From Nocardioides luteus (GTDB lineage Bacteria > Actinomycetota > Actinomycetes > Propionibacteriales > Nocardioidaceae), in assembly GCF_000960475.2 (NCBI RefSeq), contig NZ_JZDQ02000047.1:1-46669 (forward strand): DNA of 46,669 nucleotides. The letters run 5' to 3'. Made by a program: the position numbers and the translations under genes. Below the pieces are notes generated by a model. It saw nothing but the letters and a program-made list of their open reading frames with translations. It made no database searches and was not told where the DNA came from. Shown piece after piece: positions 23,250 through 31,699 of the stretch (its first letter is position 1; the number at the start of each line of letters is the position of its first letter).

Positions 23250-25021
23250 CGCTTGAACCAGATCCTCGTCAGCCATTCCTGCCGGGTGAGCAGCTCGTCG
23301 GTGTAGATCGGCCAGAACCAGGCGAAGTTGCAGATCACCAGGACGACGAAGATGCCTCCGAAGATCGTGCCACCGACCCGACGCCGGTGGCCGGAACCGG
23401 AGCCCACGGGAGAAGGCGGCCGGTCGAGCAGCTTGCCGAGACACAGACACAGGCCGAGCACCAGGAACGGCAGCGCGATGATCATGTAGAAGGAGAAGAT
23501 CGGCCGCCCGGCGTACTGCAGCCAGGGCAGCCACGTCGACAGCACCCCGACGACGGCGACCCCGAACCTCCAGTCCCGGGCGGCGACCCACATGAACGCG
23601 GAGACGATCAGGGCGACGAACGCTCCCCACCAGAGCACCGGGGTGCCCAGGAGCAGCACCTGCCGCAGGCACGTGCCCGCCTGCTCGGGACCGTCACCGT
23701 CGGGATCAGTCGAGGGCGTCGCCTCGCACATCTCGCCACGCGACTTCGCCCCGGACAGGATCCCGGTGTCGGCGGCGACCCCGACGGGCCGGTTCAGGAC
23801 GAGCCAGCCGATCGGGTGCGACCCGTAGGTGTGCTCGGCGCAGTCCAGGAAATGGGTGTGGAAGGTGTAGACGTCGCGGTGGTAGTACCAGAGCGACCGC
23901 AGCGACTGGGTGACCTCACCGAGGCCGGACGCGTCCGGCTCGGTCGCGGTCGGCCAGCGCTTGTCGTTGAGGTTCTCGGGGACGTACGACTTGTTCTCGC
24001 AGTGGCCCTCGCCGGTGTAGCGCGTGTACTGCGTCGCCGAGAGCGACTGCTCGTAGACGTCCGCGTGGGTCATCCACGGGATCCACGTCATCACGTAGAC
24101 CGCCAGCGCGACCCCCACCAGGTGGACGAACGCCGTCGGCCCGTCGGCCACGCAGGCGCGGAGCCAGGCAAGACGTACGCCGAAGGAGCGCCGCATCCCC
24201 GCGGACCAGGCCACGTAGAGGAGTCCGAAGGCGGCCAGCGGGTAGAGCGCCTCCCACTTGCACCCGATGGCCAGCCCCCAGGCGATGCCGGAGCAGAGCA
24301 GCCACGGGCGGAAGAGCATGCGTCGGACCGGGCCCCAGGCGCCGGGCGCGGCGAGCTGGGTGGGGGCGAGCGCGGAGAACCGGCGCCGGCACCAGTCGCG
24401 GTCCATCACCATCAGGTGCACCGCGAGGAGCAGGAAGAAGGCGACGAAGAGGTCCAGCAGCGCCAGCCGGGAGAGGACGAACGCGAGCCCGTCGAAGGTC
24501 ACCAGGATCCCGCCGACGAGACCGAGCATCATCGACCCGGAGACGCGGCGTACGAACCGGATCGTCAAGAGCACCAGGAGCGAGCCGACGACGACGGAGG
24601 CGATCCGCCAGCCGAACGGGTCCATCCCGAAGAGCTTGATGCCGAGCGCGATGATCCACTTGCCCACGTCGGGGTGGACGATCATCGACGGCCCGTCGGC
24701 GAAGACACCGTTCAGCTGGCCGGCCAGGATCTTCTCGTCGGCGCCCTCGATGAAGTTGCGCGCGTAGCCGTACTCCAGCAGCGCCCAGGCGTCCTTGGCG
24801 TAGTAGGTCTCGTCGAAGGCGAAGACCTTCGGGGTGCCCAGATGCCACAGCCTCAGCAGGAACGCGAGCGCAGTGATCCCGATCGTCGCCAGCCAGCCGG
24901 CCCTCGGTGAGCCGTTGATGCGGCGCCGGGCGCGCTCCCAGGCGGTGGGGAGCAGGTGACCGGAAGGGGTGCTCGCGAGCCCCTCCATGGGCTCATCGGC
25001 CCTGGTCACCGTCGTTGTCAC
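23240..25021 (-). CDS. pmt: Protein O-mannosyltransferase (GT39, Pmt family)
   Basis: A 593-aa membrane glycosyltransferase that moves mannose from polyprenyl-phosphate-mannose to Ser/Thr of secreted proteins. The essential Asp70-Glu71 pair is in FAFDETYYAKDAWALLEYGY on the first external loop. About ten or eleven membrane helices follow. The last third has the conserved FYMIIALPFLVLGL helix and ends in a basic tail. The start is GTG 25021 behind TAGGGT with N6 spacing, so the mRNA is probably leaderless. It is divergent from rsmI with only 33 bp between starts, the same arrangement as Rv1002c/Rv1003 in M. tuberculosis. Substrates may include the two secreted proteases in this window (inference). 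Confidence 0.92.
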   Translation of the reverse strand: MTTTVTRADEPMEGLASTPSGHLLPTAWERARRRINGSPRAGWLATIGITALAFLLRLWHLGTPKVFAFDETYYAKDAWALLEYGYARNFIEGADEKILAGQLNGVFADGPSMIVHPDVGKWIIALGIKLFGMDPFGWRIASVVVGSLLVLLTIRFVRRVSGSMMLGLVGGILVTFDGLAFVLSRLALLDLFVAFFLLLAVHLMVMDRDWCRRRFSALAPTQLAAPGAWGPVRRMLFRPWLLCSGIAWGLAIGCKWEALYPLAAFGLLYVAWSAGMRRSFGVRLAWLRACVADGPTAFVHLVGVALAVYVMTWIPWMTHADVYEQSLSATQYTRYTGEGHCENKSYVPENLNDKRWPTATEPDASGLGEVTQSLRSLWYYHRDVYTFHTHFLDCAEHTYGSHPIGWLVLNRPVGVAADTGILSGAKSRGEMCEATPSTDPDGDGPEQAGTCLRQVLLLGTPVLWWGAFVALIVSAFMWVAARDWRFGVAVVGVLSTWLPWLQYAGRPIFSFYMIIALPFLVLGLCLCLGKLLDRPPSPVGSGSGHRRRVGGTIFGGIFVVLVICNFAWFWPIYTDELLTRQEWLTRIWFKRWI

Positions 25022-25027
25022 GATGGC

Positions 25028-25033
25028 ACCCTA
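25028..25033 (-). promoter_or_regulatory. Leaderless -10 box (TAGGGT) of pmt
   Basis: On the minus strand TAGGGT ends 6 nt before the GTG at 25021, the same box and spacing as at 1934-1939. It is back to back with the rsmI promoter in a 33-bp gap. Confidence 0.6.
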
Positions 25034-25042
25034 TAGGCCTGC

Positions 25043-25048
25043 GACAAT
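25043..25048 (+). promoter_or_regulatory. Probable -10 box (GACAAT) of rsmI
   Basis: GACAAT ends 6 nt before the GTG at 25055. It departs from TANNNT at the first base but fits the spacing; no Shine-Dalgarno sequence is seen. Confidence 0.4.
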
Positions 25049-25054
25049 GTAGGT

Positions 25055-25903
25055 GTGGCAGATCCAGACGACGGCGTGCTCATCTTGGCGGCAACCCCGA
25101 TCGGGCGAGTGGAGGATGCCCCACCCCGTTTGGCCTCGGAGCTCGCCACCGCGGACGTCATCGCAGCCGAGGACACCCGTCGCCTGCGCCGGCTGACGAC
25201 CGATCTCGGGGTCGAGATCAAGGGCCGCATCGTCTCCTACTTCGAGGGCAACGAGAGTGCGCGTACCCCGACCCTGCTCGCCGACCTCCTCGACGGCAAC
25301 CGGGTGCTGCTGGTCACCGACGCCGGCATGCCCTCGGTCTCCGACCCCGGTTATCGGCTGGTCGCCGCGGCGGTCGAGAAGGACGTACGCGTCACCGCGG
25401 TGCCCGGACCCTCGGCCGTCCTGACGGCCCTGGCGGTCAGTGGCCTCCCCGTCGACCGGTTCTGCTTCGAGGGCTTCCTGCCGCGCAAGGCCGGCGAGCG
25501 TTCCCGCCGCCTGGCGAGCCTGGCCACGGAGGAGCGCACCATGGTCTTCTTCGAGGCGCCCCACCGCACCGAGGCCGCCCTGGCAGCCATGCGCGACGCC
25601 TTCGGCGACGGCCGCGCCGCCGCGGTCTGCCGCGAGCTGACCAAGACCCACGAAGAAGTACGCCGCGGCCCCCTCGCCGAGCTCGTCGACTGGGCGCACG
25701 ACGGGGTGAGAGGCGAGGTCACCATCGTCGTCACCGGCGCCGACCCGTCCGCCGAGATCGGCAACGACCCCGAGAGCCTGCGAGCAGCCGTCGCCGACCT
25801 GGAGGCCGAGGGCCTGACCAGGAAGGAAGCGATCGCCGAAGCAGCCAAACGAGCCGGCGTCCCGAAACGCGAGGTCTACGACCTCGTCCACAAGAGCGTG
25901 TAG
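25055..25903 (+). CDS. rsmI: 16S rRNA 2'-O-ribose C1402 methyltransferase
   Basis: A 282-aa SAM-dependent methyltransferase of the tetrapyrrole-methylase fold. RsmI methylates the ribose of C1402 in the ribosomal P site. Motifs are ILAATPIGRVEDAPPRL (start), VIAAEDTRRLRRL, LVTDAGMPSVSDPGYRLV (SAM site) and VPGPSAVLTALAVSGLP. The C-terminal part ends in a small helical domain (GLTRKEAIAEAAKRAGVPKREVYDLV). The GTG start gives the conserved N-terminus. Its promoter is back to back with that of pmt. tatD follows 13 bp downstream, so they form one transcript. Confidence 0.94.
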   Translation: MADPDDGVLILAATPIGRVEDAPPRLASELATADVIAAEDTRRLRRLTTDLGVEIKGRIVSYFEGNESARTPTLLADLLDGNRVLLVTDAGMPSVSDPGYRLVAAAVEKDVRVTAVPGPSAVLTALAVSGLPVDRFCFEGFLPRKAGERSRRLASLATEERTMVFFEAPHRTEAALAAMRDAFGDGRAAAVCRELTKTHEEVRRGPLAELVDWAHDGVRGEVTIVVTGADPSAEIGNDPESLRAAVADLEAEGLTRKEAIAEAAKRAGVPKREVYDLVHKSV

Positions 25904-25916
25904 AAGACTGGTGAGC

Positions 25917-26738
25917 ATGAGCTTCGCCCCGGCACCCGAGCCCCTGCCCGCCCCGGTCGTCGACAACCACACCCATCTCGACATCGTCCGAGGCGACGAG
26001 AGTCTGCCTGTCGAGGAGGCGCTCGCCCGGGCGGCGGCGGTGGGGGTGACCCGGGTGGTCCAGATCGGCTGCGACCTGCCCGGTGCGCGCTGGGCGGTCG
26101 AGGCGGCGAAGACGTACGACAACATGGTCGCCGGCGTCGCGCTCCACCCCAACGACGCCCCTCGCCAACCCGACCTCGAGGCCGCGCTCGACGAGATCGA
26201 GAAGCTCGCCGGGGCGCACGACAAGGTGCGCGTGGTGGGGGAGACCGGGATGGACTTCTTCCGCACCGACGAGGAGGGCCGCGAGACCCAGGCCTACTCC
26301 TTCCGGCGCCACATCGACATCGCCAAGCGCCTCGACAAGACCCTGATGATCCATGACCGCGACGCCCATGAGGCGGTGCTCGAGGTGATCGACAGCGTCG
26401 GTCCGCCGGAGCGCTGGGTGATGCACTGCTTCTCCGGTGACCCCGAGTTCGCCCGCCAGTGCCTGGACCGTGGCGCCTACCTCTCCTTCGCGGGCACGGT
26501 GACGTTCAAGAACGCGCAGTACCTCCGCGACGCCCTCGCGATCACGCCCCAGGACCGCATCCTGGTCGAGACCGACGCGCCCTTCCTGACGCCCCACCCG
26601 CATCGCGGCGCGATCAACTCCAGCTACATGATCCCGGCGACGATGCGGGTCATGGCCGACGTACGCGGCGACGACCTCGAGGCGCTCTGCAACGCCGTCA
26701 ACACCAACACCGAGACCGCCTTCGGCGGCACCTGGTGA
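25917..26738 (+). CDS. tatD: TatD family metal-dependent deoxyribonuclease
   Basis: A 273-aa TIM-barrel hydrolase of the TatD family, which act as 3'-5' DNA/RNA exonucleases in repair and turnover. Metal ligands are visible in NHTHLD (His18, His20), VVGETGMDFF (Glu), LMIHDRDAHE (His), MHCFSGD (His) and VETDAPFLTP (Asp). ATG 25917 and the GTG two codons earlier (25911) are both possible. It follows rsmI closely. In many actinobacteria tatD is followed by rpfB, rsmA and ispE. Here that block is interrupted by a minus-strand M6 protease gene and a strong bidirectional terminator. Confidence 0.93.
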   Translation: MSFAPAPEPLPAPVVDNHTHLDIVRGDESLPVEEALARAAAVGVTRVVQIGCDLPGARWAVEAAKTYDNMVAGVALHPNDAPRQPDLEAALDEIEKLAGAHDKVRVVGETGMDFFRTDEEGRETQAYSFRRHIDIAKRLDKTLMIHDRDAHEAVLEVIDSVGPPERWVMHCFSGDPEFARQCLDRGAYLSFAGTVTFKNAQYLRDALAITPQDRILVETDAPFLTPHPHRGAINSSYMIPATMRVMADVRGDDLEALCNAVNTNTETAFGGTW

Positions 26739-26758
26739 TCCGCCGGCGCTGACAAAGG

Positions 26759-26792
26759 GGGAGGGCCCGAGGCGATCGCCTCGGGCCCTCCC
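26759..26792. terminator. 34-nt perfect palindrome between convergent tatD and M6 protease genes
   Basis: Seventeen-bp arms meet with no spacer at a GGCGATCGCC centre. A T-rich run (TTCTTG) follows on the plus strand, so it is a credible bidirectional terminator. Confidence 0.85.
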
Positions 26793-26820
26793 TTCTTGCT
26801 TCTGTGCTGCTCGGATCAGG

Positions 26821-29157
26821 TCAGGAGACGCTGACCTTCATCGTGCCCGACTTCTCGTCGGAGTAGAGCACCTCGATCTTCACGCCGGAGCCGGCGGTCT
26901 TGGTCGAGTGGTAGGGGTTGGCGGCGTCCCAGTAGGCCGTCGTCGACTTGTCGTAGAAGGTCGAGACGCCCTTGCGAGCCGGCAGGTCGAGCGTCTTGGT
27001 GCCGCCGGCGGCGAGCTCGACGGTGAGGTGGAGCGCGTCGGTGCGGTCCACGTCGAAGGTCGAGTCGTAGCCCTGGATCCGGTTACGGGTCAGGGAGCCG
27101 TCGGAGTACTTCTGGATACCGATCGAGGAGTCGACCGGCAGGGCCTGACCGCCACCCGGGTGACCCGAGGTGTTGTTGTCGGCGTACAGACCGTTCTCGT
27201 ACCAGACCAGCAGGCCGTCCTGGTAGGCGTAGTGGTCGACCTTGTCCGGAGCGGTCCGGGCGTAGTCGAAGCTGTACGGGCCGGTGGCCAGGGTCTTGTC
27301 GTAGCCCTTGTACTGCCGGTTCTCGGCGATGTAGAAGTGCGAGTAGGGCAGGGTGTAGGTGCCGTCGGTGAGCTCGAAGTACTTGTTCACCGTCCAGCCG
27401 TCGAAGGACGAGAAGTCCGTCGTGTACGCCGAGCCGACCGAGAGGTCGTCGATCGCGAAGCCGTAGTAGTGCACGCCGCCGTCGGTGGCGGTGCGGAAGC
27501 GGAGCTTCACGGTCTGACCGGCGTACGCCGACAGGTCGACGGACAGGTCCTTGAACTCGACCGGGTCCTTGGTCTTGCAGTTGACGCTGCAGGAGCTGTC
27601 CGAGGTGCCGTCGATGCCGTTGTTGGCCTCGGCGGCGGTGGAGGACAGGTTCGTCTTCAGCGGGGTGGACCAGGTCGAGCCGCCGTCGGTCGAAGCCTCG
27701 ACGAAGGTGAAGTCGTAGTCCTTCTCGAGGTCGTACTTCACCTTCGCGCTCAGCGAGCCGCCCGCGGGGACGCTGATCTCAGGGGTGACCGCAGTCGCCG
27801 AGAGGTCGTCGCCCTTGCCTGAGTAGAGGAAGGACTTGCCGGAGGTGCCGGAGCCCGCGTCGTACGTCTCCTCGCCGTCGGGCAGGTTGACGATGAGCGC
27901 CTGCGGCGTCTTGTCGCCGGTGTCGTGGAAGCTCGGACCCAGGGTCAGCTTCTTGGACGTACCGGCGTCGACGGTGGCGTAGTTGAGCCAGCCGAGGAAG
28001 AGCTTCTCGGGGGCGCCCATGTGGTTGGGGGTGGTGCCGATGGAGCCGTCGCCGTGGCCGAGCCACGAACCCGAGCTCATCAGGGTCCAGAAGCCGGTGC
28101 CGTTCTCGCCACCGGCGGTGTCGTAGAAGTCCGGCAGGCCGAGGTCGTGGCCGAACTCGTGCGCGAAGACGCCCAGGCCGCCGTTCTCGGGCTCGGTGGT
28201 GTAGTCGCGGATCCAGATGTCGGTGTTACCGATCTTGACGCCACCGGCCTTCGGGAAGTCGGCCGGGCCGTCGGAACCGGAGGCGTTCGCGGCCCAGCGG
28301 TGCGACCAGATGGTCCACGGGTCGGCGCCGGCCTCCTCGCCCGGGCCGGAGTGGATCGCCTGGAAGTGGTCGATGTAGCCGTCGGGCTCGTTGAAGTTGC
28401 CGTCGCCGTCGAGGTCGTAGCGGTCCCAGATGTCGTAGTCCTGCAGGTACGCGGTGATCTCGGCGTCGGTCTTGCCGGCGGCCTTCTGCGCCTCGTACCA
28501 GGCGTTCGCGCTGTCCTGGATGTAGTTCTTCATCGCGGAGGCGGTCTCGTCACCGGTGCTGCTCTGGTAGTAGGACTCCGCGTGGGGCAGGGTGACCCAG
28601 TCGCTCACGTCGCCCTGCAGGTCGAAGCGACCGCTCGACATCTCCTTGTAGACGTTGTGGAAGGACTCCTGGCCCTTCTCCTGGTTGAAGAACATGTCCA
28701 TGTAGTGCTCGCGGGAGAAGTCCTCCTCCCAGTAGGTGGAGTTGTCGTCCGCGGCGGGCGGCGCGATCTCGTTGTGGAGCGGGCCCGAGGTGTTGTCGGG
28801 GAAGGCCGGGTTGCCGCCCTCGCCGAACTCGACCAGGAAGCTCAGCAGCTGGGACTTCTCGGTGGGCGCGTGCTCCACCCAGCGGGCGTTGTCGCCCGAG
28901 CCCATCTTGACGACCTCGCTGCCGTTCTTGGTGACCGTCTTCTTCTCGCCCGTGGCGACAGCCTCGGCGGCGTTGGTCTTCAGCTCGCGACGCTTGGTGT
29001 TGAGCGCGTCGGGCTTGTCATCGACCTTCTGCTTCGTTGAAGCGGCGGCGGGGGTCCCCGTGCTCTCGACGGCGCTTGCCGACGAGTGCGTCAGGGCCAC
29101 CGGCGTCACGCCGGCGACCGCGACCGCGGCGAGAACGCTGGTAAGGCGTCTGTTCAT
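26821..29157 (-). CDS. Secreted M6 family (immune inhibitor A-like) metalloprotease
   Basis: A 778-aa secreted zinc protease. It begins with MNRRLTSVLAAVAVAGVTPV, a classic signal peptide, and GGAGG lies 5 nt before this ATG (29157), which decides the start. A charged propeptide region runs to about residue 95. The catalytic domain carries a calcium-type DLDGDGNFNEPDG loop (248-260) and the zinc motif HEFGH (333-337) followed by DLGLPDFYD. The C-terminal half has two beta-sandwich modules with a VDLSAYAGQTVKLRFR motif (MAM-like or galactose-binding-like). There is no cell-wall sorting signal. It probably degrades extracellular proteins. It is located where tatD and rpfB are usually adjacent. 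Confidence 0.92.
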   Translation of the reverse strand: MNRRLTSVLAAVAVAGVTPVALTHSSASAVESTGTPAAASTKQKVDDKPDALNTKRRELKTNAAEAVATGEKKTVTKNGSEVVKMGSGDNARWVEHAPTEKSQLLSFLVEFGEGGNPAFPDNTSGPLHNEIAPPAADDNSTYWEEDFSREHYMDMFFNQEKGQESFHNVYKEMSSGRFDLQGDVSDWVTLPHAESYYQSSTGDETASAMKNYIQDSANAWYEAQKAAGKTDAEITAYLQDYDIWDRYDLDGDGNFNEPDGYIDHFQAIHSGPGEEAGADPWTIWSHRWAANASGSDGPADFPKAGGVKIGNTDIWIRDYTTEPENGGLGVFAHEFGHDLGLPDFYDTAGGENGTGFWTLMSSGSWLGHGDGSIGTTPNHMGAPEKLFLGWLNYATVDAGTSKKLTLGPSFHDTGDKTPQALIVNLPDGEETYDAGSGTSGKSFLYSGKGDDLSATAVTPEISVPAGGSLSAKVKYDLEKDYDFTFVEASTDGGSTWSTPLKTNLSSTAAEANNGIDGTSDSSCSVNCKTKDPVEFKDLSVDLSAYAGQTVKLRFRTATDGGVHYYGFAIDDLSVGSAYTTDFSSFDGWTVNKYFELTDGTYTLPYSHFYIAENRQYKGYDKTLATGPYSFDYARTAPDKVDHYAYQDGLLVWYENGLYADNNTSGHPGGGQALPVDSSIGIQKYSDGSLTRNRIQGYDSTFDVDRTDALHLTVELAAGGTKTLDLPARKGVSTFYDKSTTAYWDAANPYHSTKTAGSGVKIEVLYSDEKSGTMKVSVS

Positions 29158-29637
29158 CGTTCCTCCGGAGTCTGGTGACATCGCGCACATCTGCCTTCCC
29201 CGAGAACTGACCGGCACGACGGGCCATCACGACACAGATGGCTTCGGAGTACCACACCAAGCAACGCAGTTACCTGTAAAGGATTTGTCGCCTATTGGCC
29301 AGGGGGCACGATATTTCGTGGCGGGATTACGACATGCACCCCGATCAACCCGCTTGACCTGCGATTTTGCCGTGATGAATCGCACACGTGTCATTCGCCT
29401 CCGGCGGTGGTCACAACGTTTCGTGACGCGCATTTGATACCGGGATTGCATGCTTGTAATTGCCTGCGGAGCGAGCACGAGACTTGCATTTAACCGACCA
29501 CATTTGGTCCGCTGTCCGGCGAGATAGCCGGGATCGGGATAGATCCGGACGGTGTTGGGGGTGGGCCTCAGCGCGTAGATCACCAGATCTCGCAACACCG
29601 TTCGCCCGTGCCCGGGGAGCACGAACATCGGAGCATT
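29158..29637. other. 480-bp intergenic region between M6 protease and rpfB
   Basis: This divergent gap is clearly more AT-rich than the genes around it. It must hold the promoters of both the protease and the rpfB operon. I see no convincing open reading frame, hairpin array or riboswitch. In particular I could not recognise the conserved parts of a c-di-AMP (ydaO) riboswitch, which precedes rpf genes in some actinobacteria. The rpfB ribosome binding site (GGAG at 29631-29634, reading cGGAGc) lies at its right end. Confidence 0.6.
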
Positions 29638-30795
29638 GTGCCCGTCAGCAGCACCACCTCATGGGTTCGCAACATCGCATCTACTCGACGTCGTAAGGCC
29701 ATCCTGGTCGGCGGACTCGCCGCCGCAGTGGTCGCCACAGGCGGCACGGCGTACGGCGTCAAGACCTCCCAGACGGACGTCATCATCTCGGTCGACGGCA
29801 AGGCGAAGGACGTCAGCGTCCACGCAGACACCGTCGGAGACGTCCTGGAGGCAGAGGGCATCGAGATCGGCGACCGTGACGCGGTCGCTCCGTCGATCGA
29901 CACCAAGGTCGAGGACGGCAGCGCGATCAGCGTTCGCTACGCCCGCAAGCTGAGCCTCGAGGTCGACGGCAAGCCCCAGGACCACTGGGTCACCGCGACC
30001 ACCGTCGGCGGCGCTCTCGCCGAGCTCGGCCGTGACTACGACCGGGCAGAGCTCTCGACCAGCCGCGGTGCCTACATCGGCCGCGACGGGATGTCGCTCG
30101 ACGTCATCACGCCGAAGACCGTCAAGGTCTCGCTGGCCGGGAAGAAGACCAAGCAGGTGAGCGTGACCGCGCTGACCGTCGGCGACGCGCTGAAGGACCT
30201 CGGTGTCCAGCTCGAGCGCCGGGACAAGGTCTCGCCGGCCTCCGACAAGGCCCTGAAGAGCGGTCAGAAGATCGTCTTCACCGACTTCTCCGCCAAGAAC
30301 CAGCGGGTGGCTCGCGAGACCATCGAGGCGCCGGTCAAGGAGATCGAGGACTCCTCGATGACCAAGGGCGACACCCAGGTCGTCGAGGAGGGCTCCGACG
30401 GTGTCCGCTCGGTGACCTATAGGATCGTCTACAGGAACGGCGAGGCCGTCTCCCGCAAGGTCCTCGAGCAGAACGTCATCGAGGAGGCCGAGACCCGCGT
30501 GGTCAAGGTCGGCACCAAGGAGGAGGCCCCTGCGGCCAACTTCGCCGGCGGCGACACCGTCTGGGACCAGATCGCGCAGTGCGAGTCCGGCGGCAACTGG
30601 GCCATCAACACCGGCAACGGCTACTACGGTGGCCTGCAGTTCGACGAGCAGACCTGGCACGCCTACGGCGGCTCCGGCCTGCCGAGCGAGAACAGCCGCG
30701 AGACCCAGATCGCGATCGCGGAGAAGGTCCGTGACGACCGCGGTGGCTACGGCTCCTGGCCCGCCTGCTCCCAGGCCCTCGGCCTGCCGCAGTAA
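29638..30795 (+). CDS. rpfB: Resuscitation-promoting factor (RpfB type)
   Basis: A 385-aa cell-surface muralytic enzyme. After a basic N-terminus and a membrane helix (about residues 21-41) come three DUF348 repeats (each with a VxVDGK-like strand and TVGDVL or TVGGAL helix), then a G5 domain (about 215-300), and a C-terminal Rpf lysozyme-like domain with catalytic Glu316 in QCESGGNW, YYGGLQF and a disulfide pair (QC and PACS). It cleaves peptidoglycan to wake dormant cells. GTG 29638 is preferred over the GTG ten codons earlier because GGAG lies just upstream. It is followed by rsmA and ispE, the standard actinobacterial order. Confidence 0.93.
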   Translation: MPVSSTTSWVRNIASTRRRKAILVGGLAAAVVATGGTAYGVKTSQTDVIISVDGKAKDVSVHADTVGDVLEAEGIEIGDRDAVAPSIDTKVEDGSAISVRYARKLSLEVDGKPQDHWVTATTVGGALAELGRDYDRAELSTSRGAYIGRDGMSLDVITPKTVKVSLAGKKTKQVSVTALTVGDALKDLGVQLERRDKVSPASDKALKSGQKIVFTDFSAKNQRVARETIEAPVKEIEDSSMTKGDTQVVEEGSDGVRSVTYRIVYRNGEAVSRKVLEQNVIEEAETRVVKVGTKEEAPAANFAGGDTVWDQIAQCESGGNWAINTGNGYYGGLQFDEQTWHAYGGSGLPSENSRETQIAIAEKVRDDRGGYGSWPACSQALGLPQ

Positions 30796-30817
30796 GGCTG
30801 TTTCGGCCTTCGGGCCA

Positions 30818-30823
30818 TAGTCT
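30818..30823 (+). promoter_or_regulatory. Leaderless -10 box (TAGTCT) of rsmA
   Basis: TAGTCT ends 6 nt before the ATG at 30830, in the short gap after rpfB, suggesting rsmA-ispE can be transcribed apart from rpfB. Confidence 0.55.
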
Positions 30824-30829
30824 GTACCC

Positions 30830-31699
30830 ATGACCGACCGCACCCCGCCGCGCCTGTTGGGCCCGGCGGAGGTGCGGTCGCTCGCATCCGAGCTCGATCT
30901 GCGTCCCACCAAGCAGCGTGGGCAGAACTTCGTGATCGACGCCAACACCGTGCGCCGGATCGTCCGCGAGTCCGGCGTCGACGCCTCCGACGTCGTCGTG
31001 GAGGTCGGTCCCGGCCTCGGGTCGCTCACCCTCGCCATCCTCGAGACCGGCGCCCGGGTGACCGCGATCGAGATCGACGAGGTCCTGGCCGAGCGGCTGC
31101 CTCGAACCATCGAGGAGTACGCCCCCGACCAGGCCGACGCGTTCAGCCTGATCCGCGCCGACGCCCTCCGGGTGACGTCCGTCCCCGGGCCTCCGCCGAC
31201 CGCCCTGGTCGCCAACCTGCCCTACAACGTCTCGGTCCCGGTCCTGCTGCACCTGATGGCCCTGCTGCCCTCGCTGCGCCATGGGCTGGTGATGGTGCAG
31301 GCCGAGGTCGCCGACCGGCTGGCCGCCAAGCCCGGCTCCAAGGTCTACGGCGTCCCCTCGGTGAAGGCCGCCTGGTACGCCGACGTACGTCGCGCCGGCG
31401 CGATCGGCCGCAACGTCTTCTGGCCGGCCCCCAACGTCGACTCCGGTCTCGTCTACTGGAGCCACCGCGAGCCGCCCTCGACCGAGGTCTCCCGCGAGGA
31501 GGTGTTCGCGGTCATCGACGCCGCCTTCGCGCAGCGCCGCAAGGCGCTCCGTGGCGTGCTCAAGCCGCTGGCCGGCTCCGCCGACGCCGCCGAGAAGGCG
31601 CTCGTCGCGGCCGGTATCGACCCGCTCGCGCGCGGTGAGTCGCTGACCGTCACAGACTTCGTACGCATCACCGAATCGCTCCCGAAGGTCCTCTCATGA
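30830..31699 (+). CDS. rsmA: 16S rRNA dimethyladenosine transferase
   Basis: A 289-aa SAM-dependent methyltransferase (KsgA) that dimethylates A1518 and A1519 of 16S rRNA during late 30S assembly. It shows the entry motif KQRGQNFVID, the SAM motif VVEVGPGLGSLTLAIL, the acidic AIEIDEVL and the catalytic VANLPYNVS. Length is normal. The last four bases overlap ispE (ATGA). The start has a -10 box at N6 and no Shine-Dalgarno sequence. Loss of this enzyme gives kasugamycin resistance in known systems. Confidence 0.95.
   Translation: MTDRTPPRLLGPAEVRSLASELDLRPTKQRGQNFVIDANTVRRIVRESGVDASDVVVEVGPGLGSLTLAILETGARVTAIEIDEVLAERLPRTIEEYAPDQADAFSLIRADALRVTSVPGPPPTALVANLPYNVSVPVLLHLMALLPSLRHGLVMVQAEVADRLAAKPGSKVYGVPSVKAAWYADVRRAGAIGRNVFWPAPNVDSGLVYWSHREPPSTEVSREEVFAVIDAAFAQRRKALRGVLKPLAGSADAAEKALVAAGIDPLARGESLTVTDFVRITESLPKVLS

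Noticed and set aside
29218..29637. A c-di-AMP (ydaO-type) riboswitch in front of rpfB
   Set aside because: Such elements precede rpf genes in some actinobacteria, but I could not identify the conserved stems and loops here.
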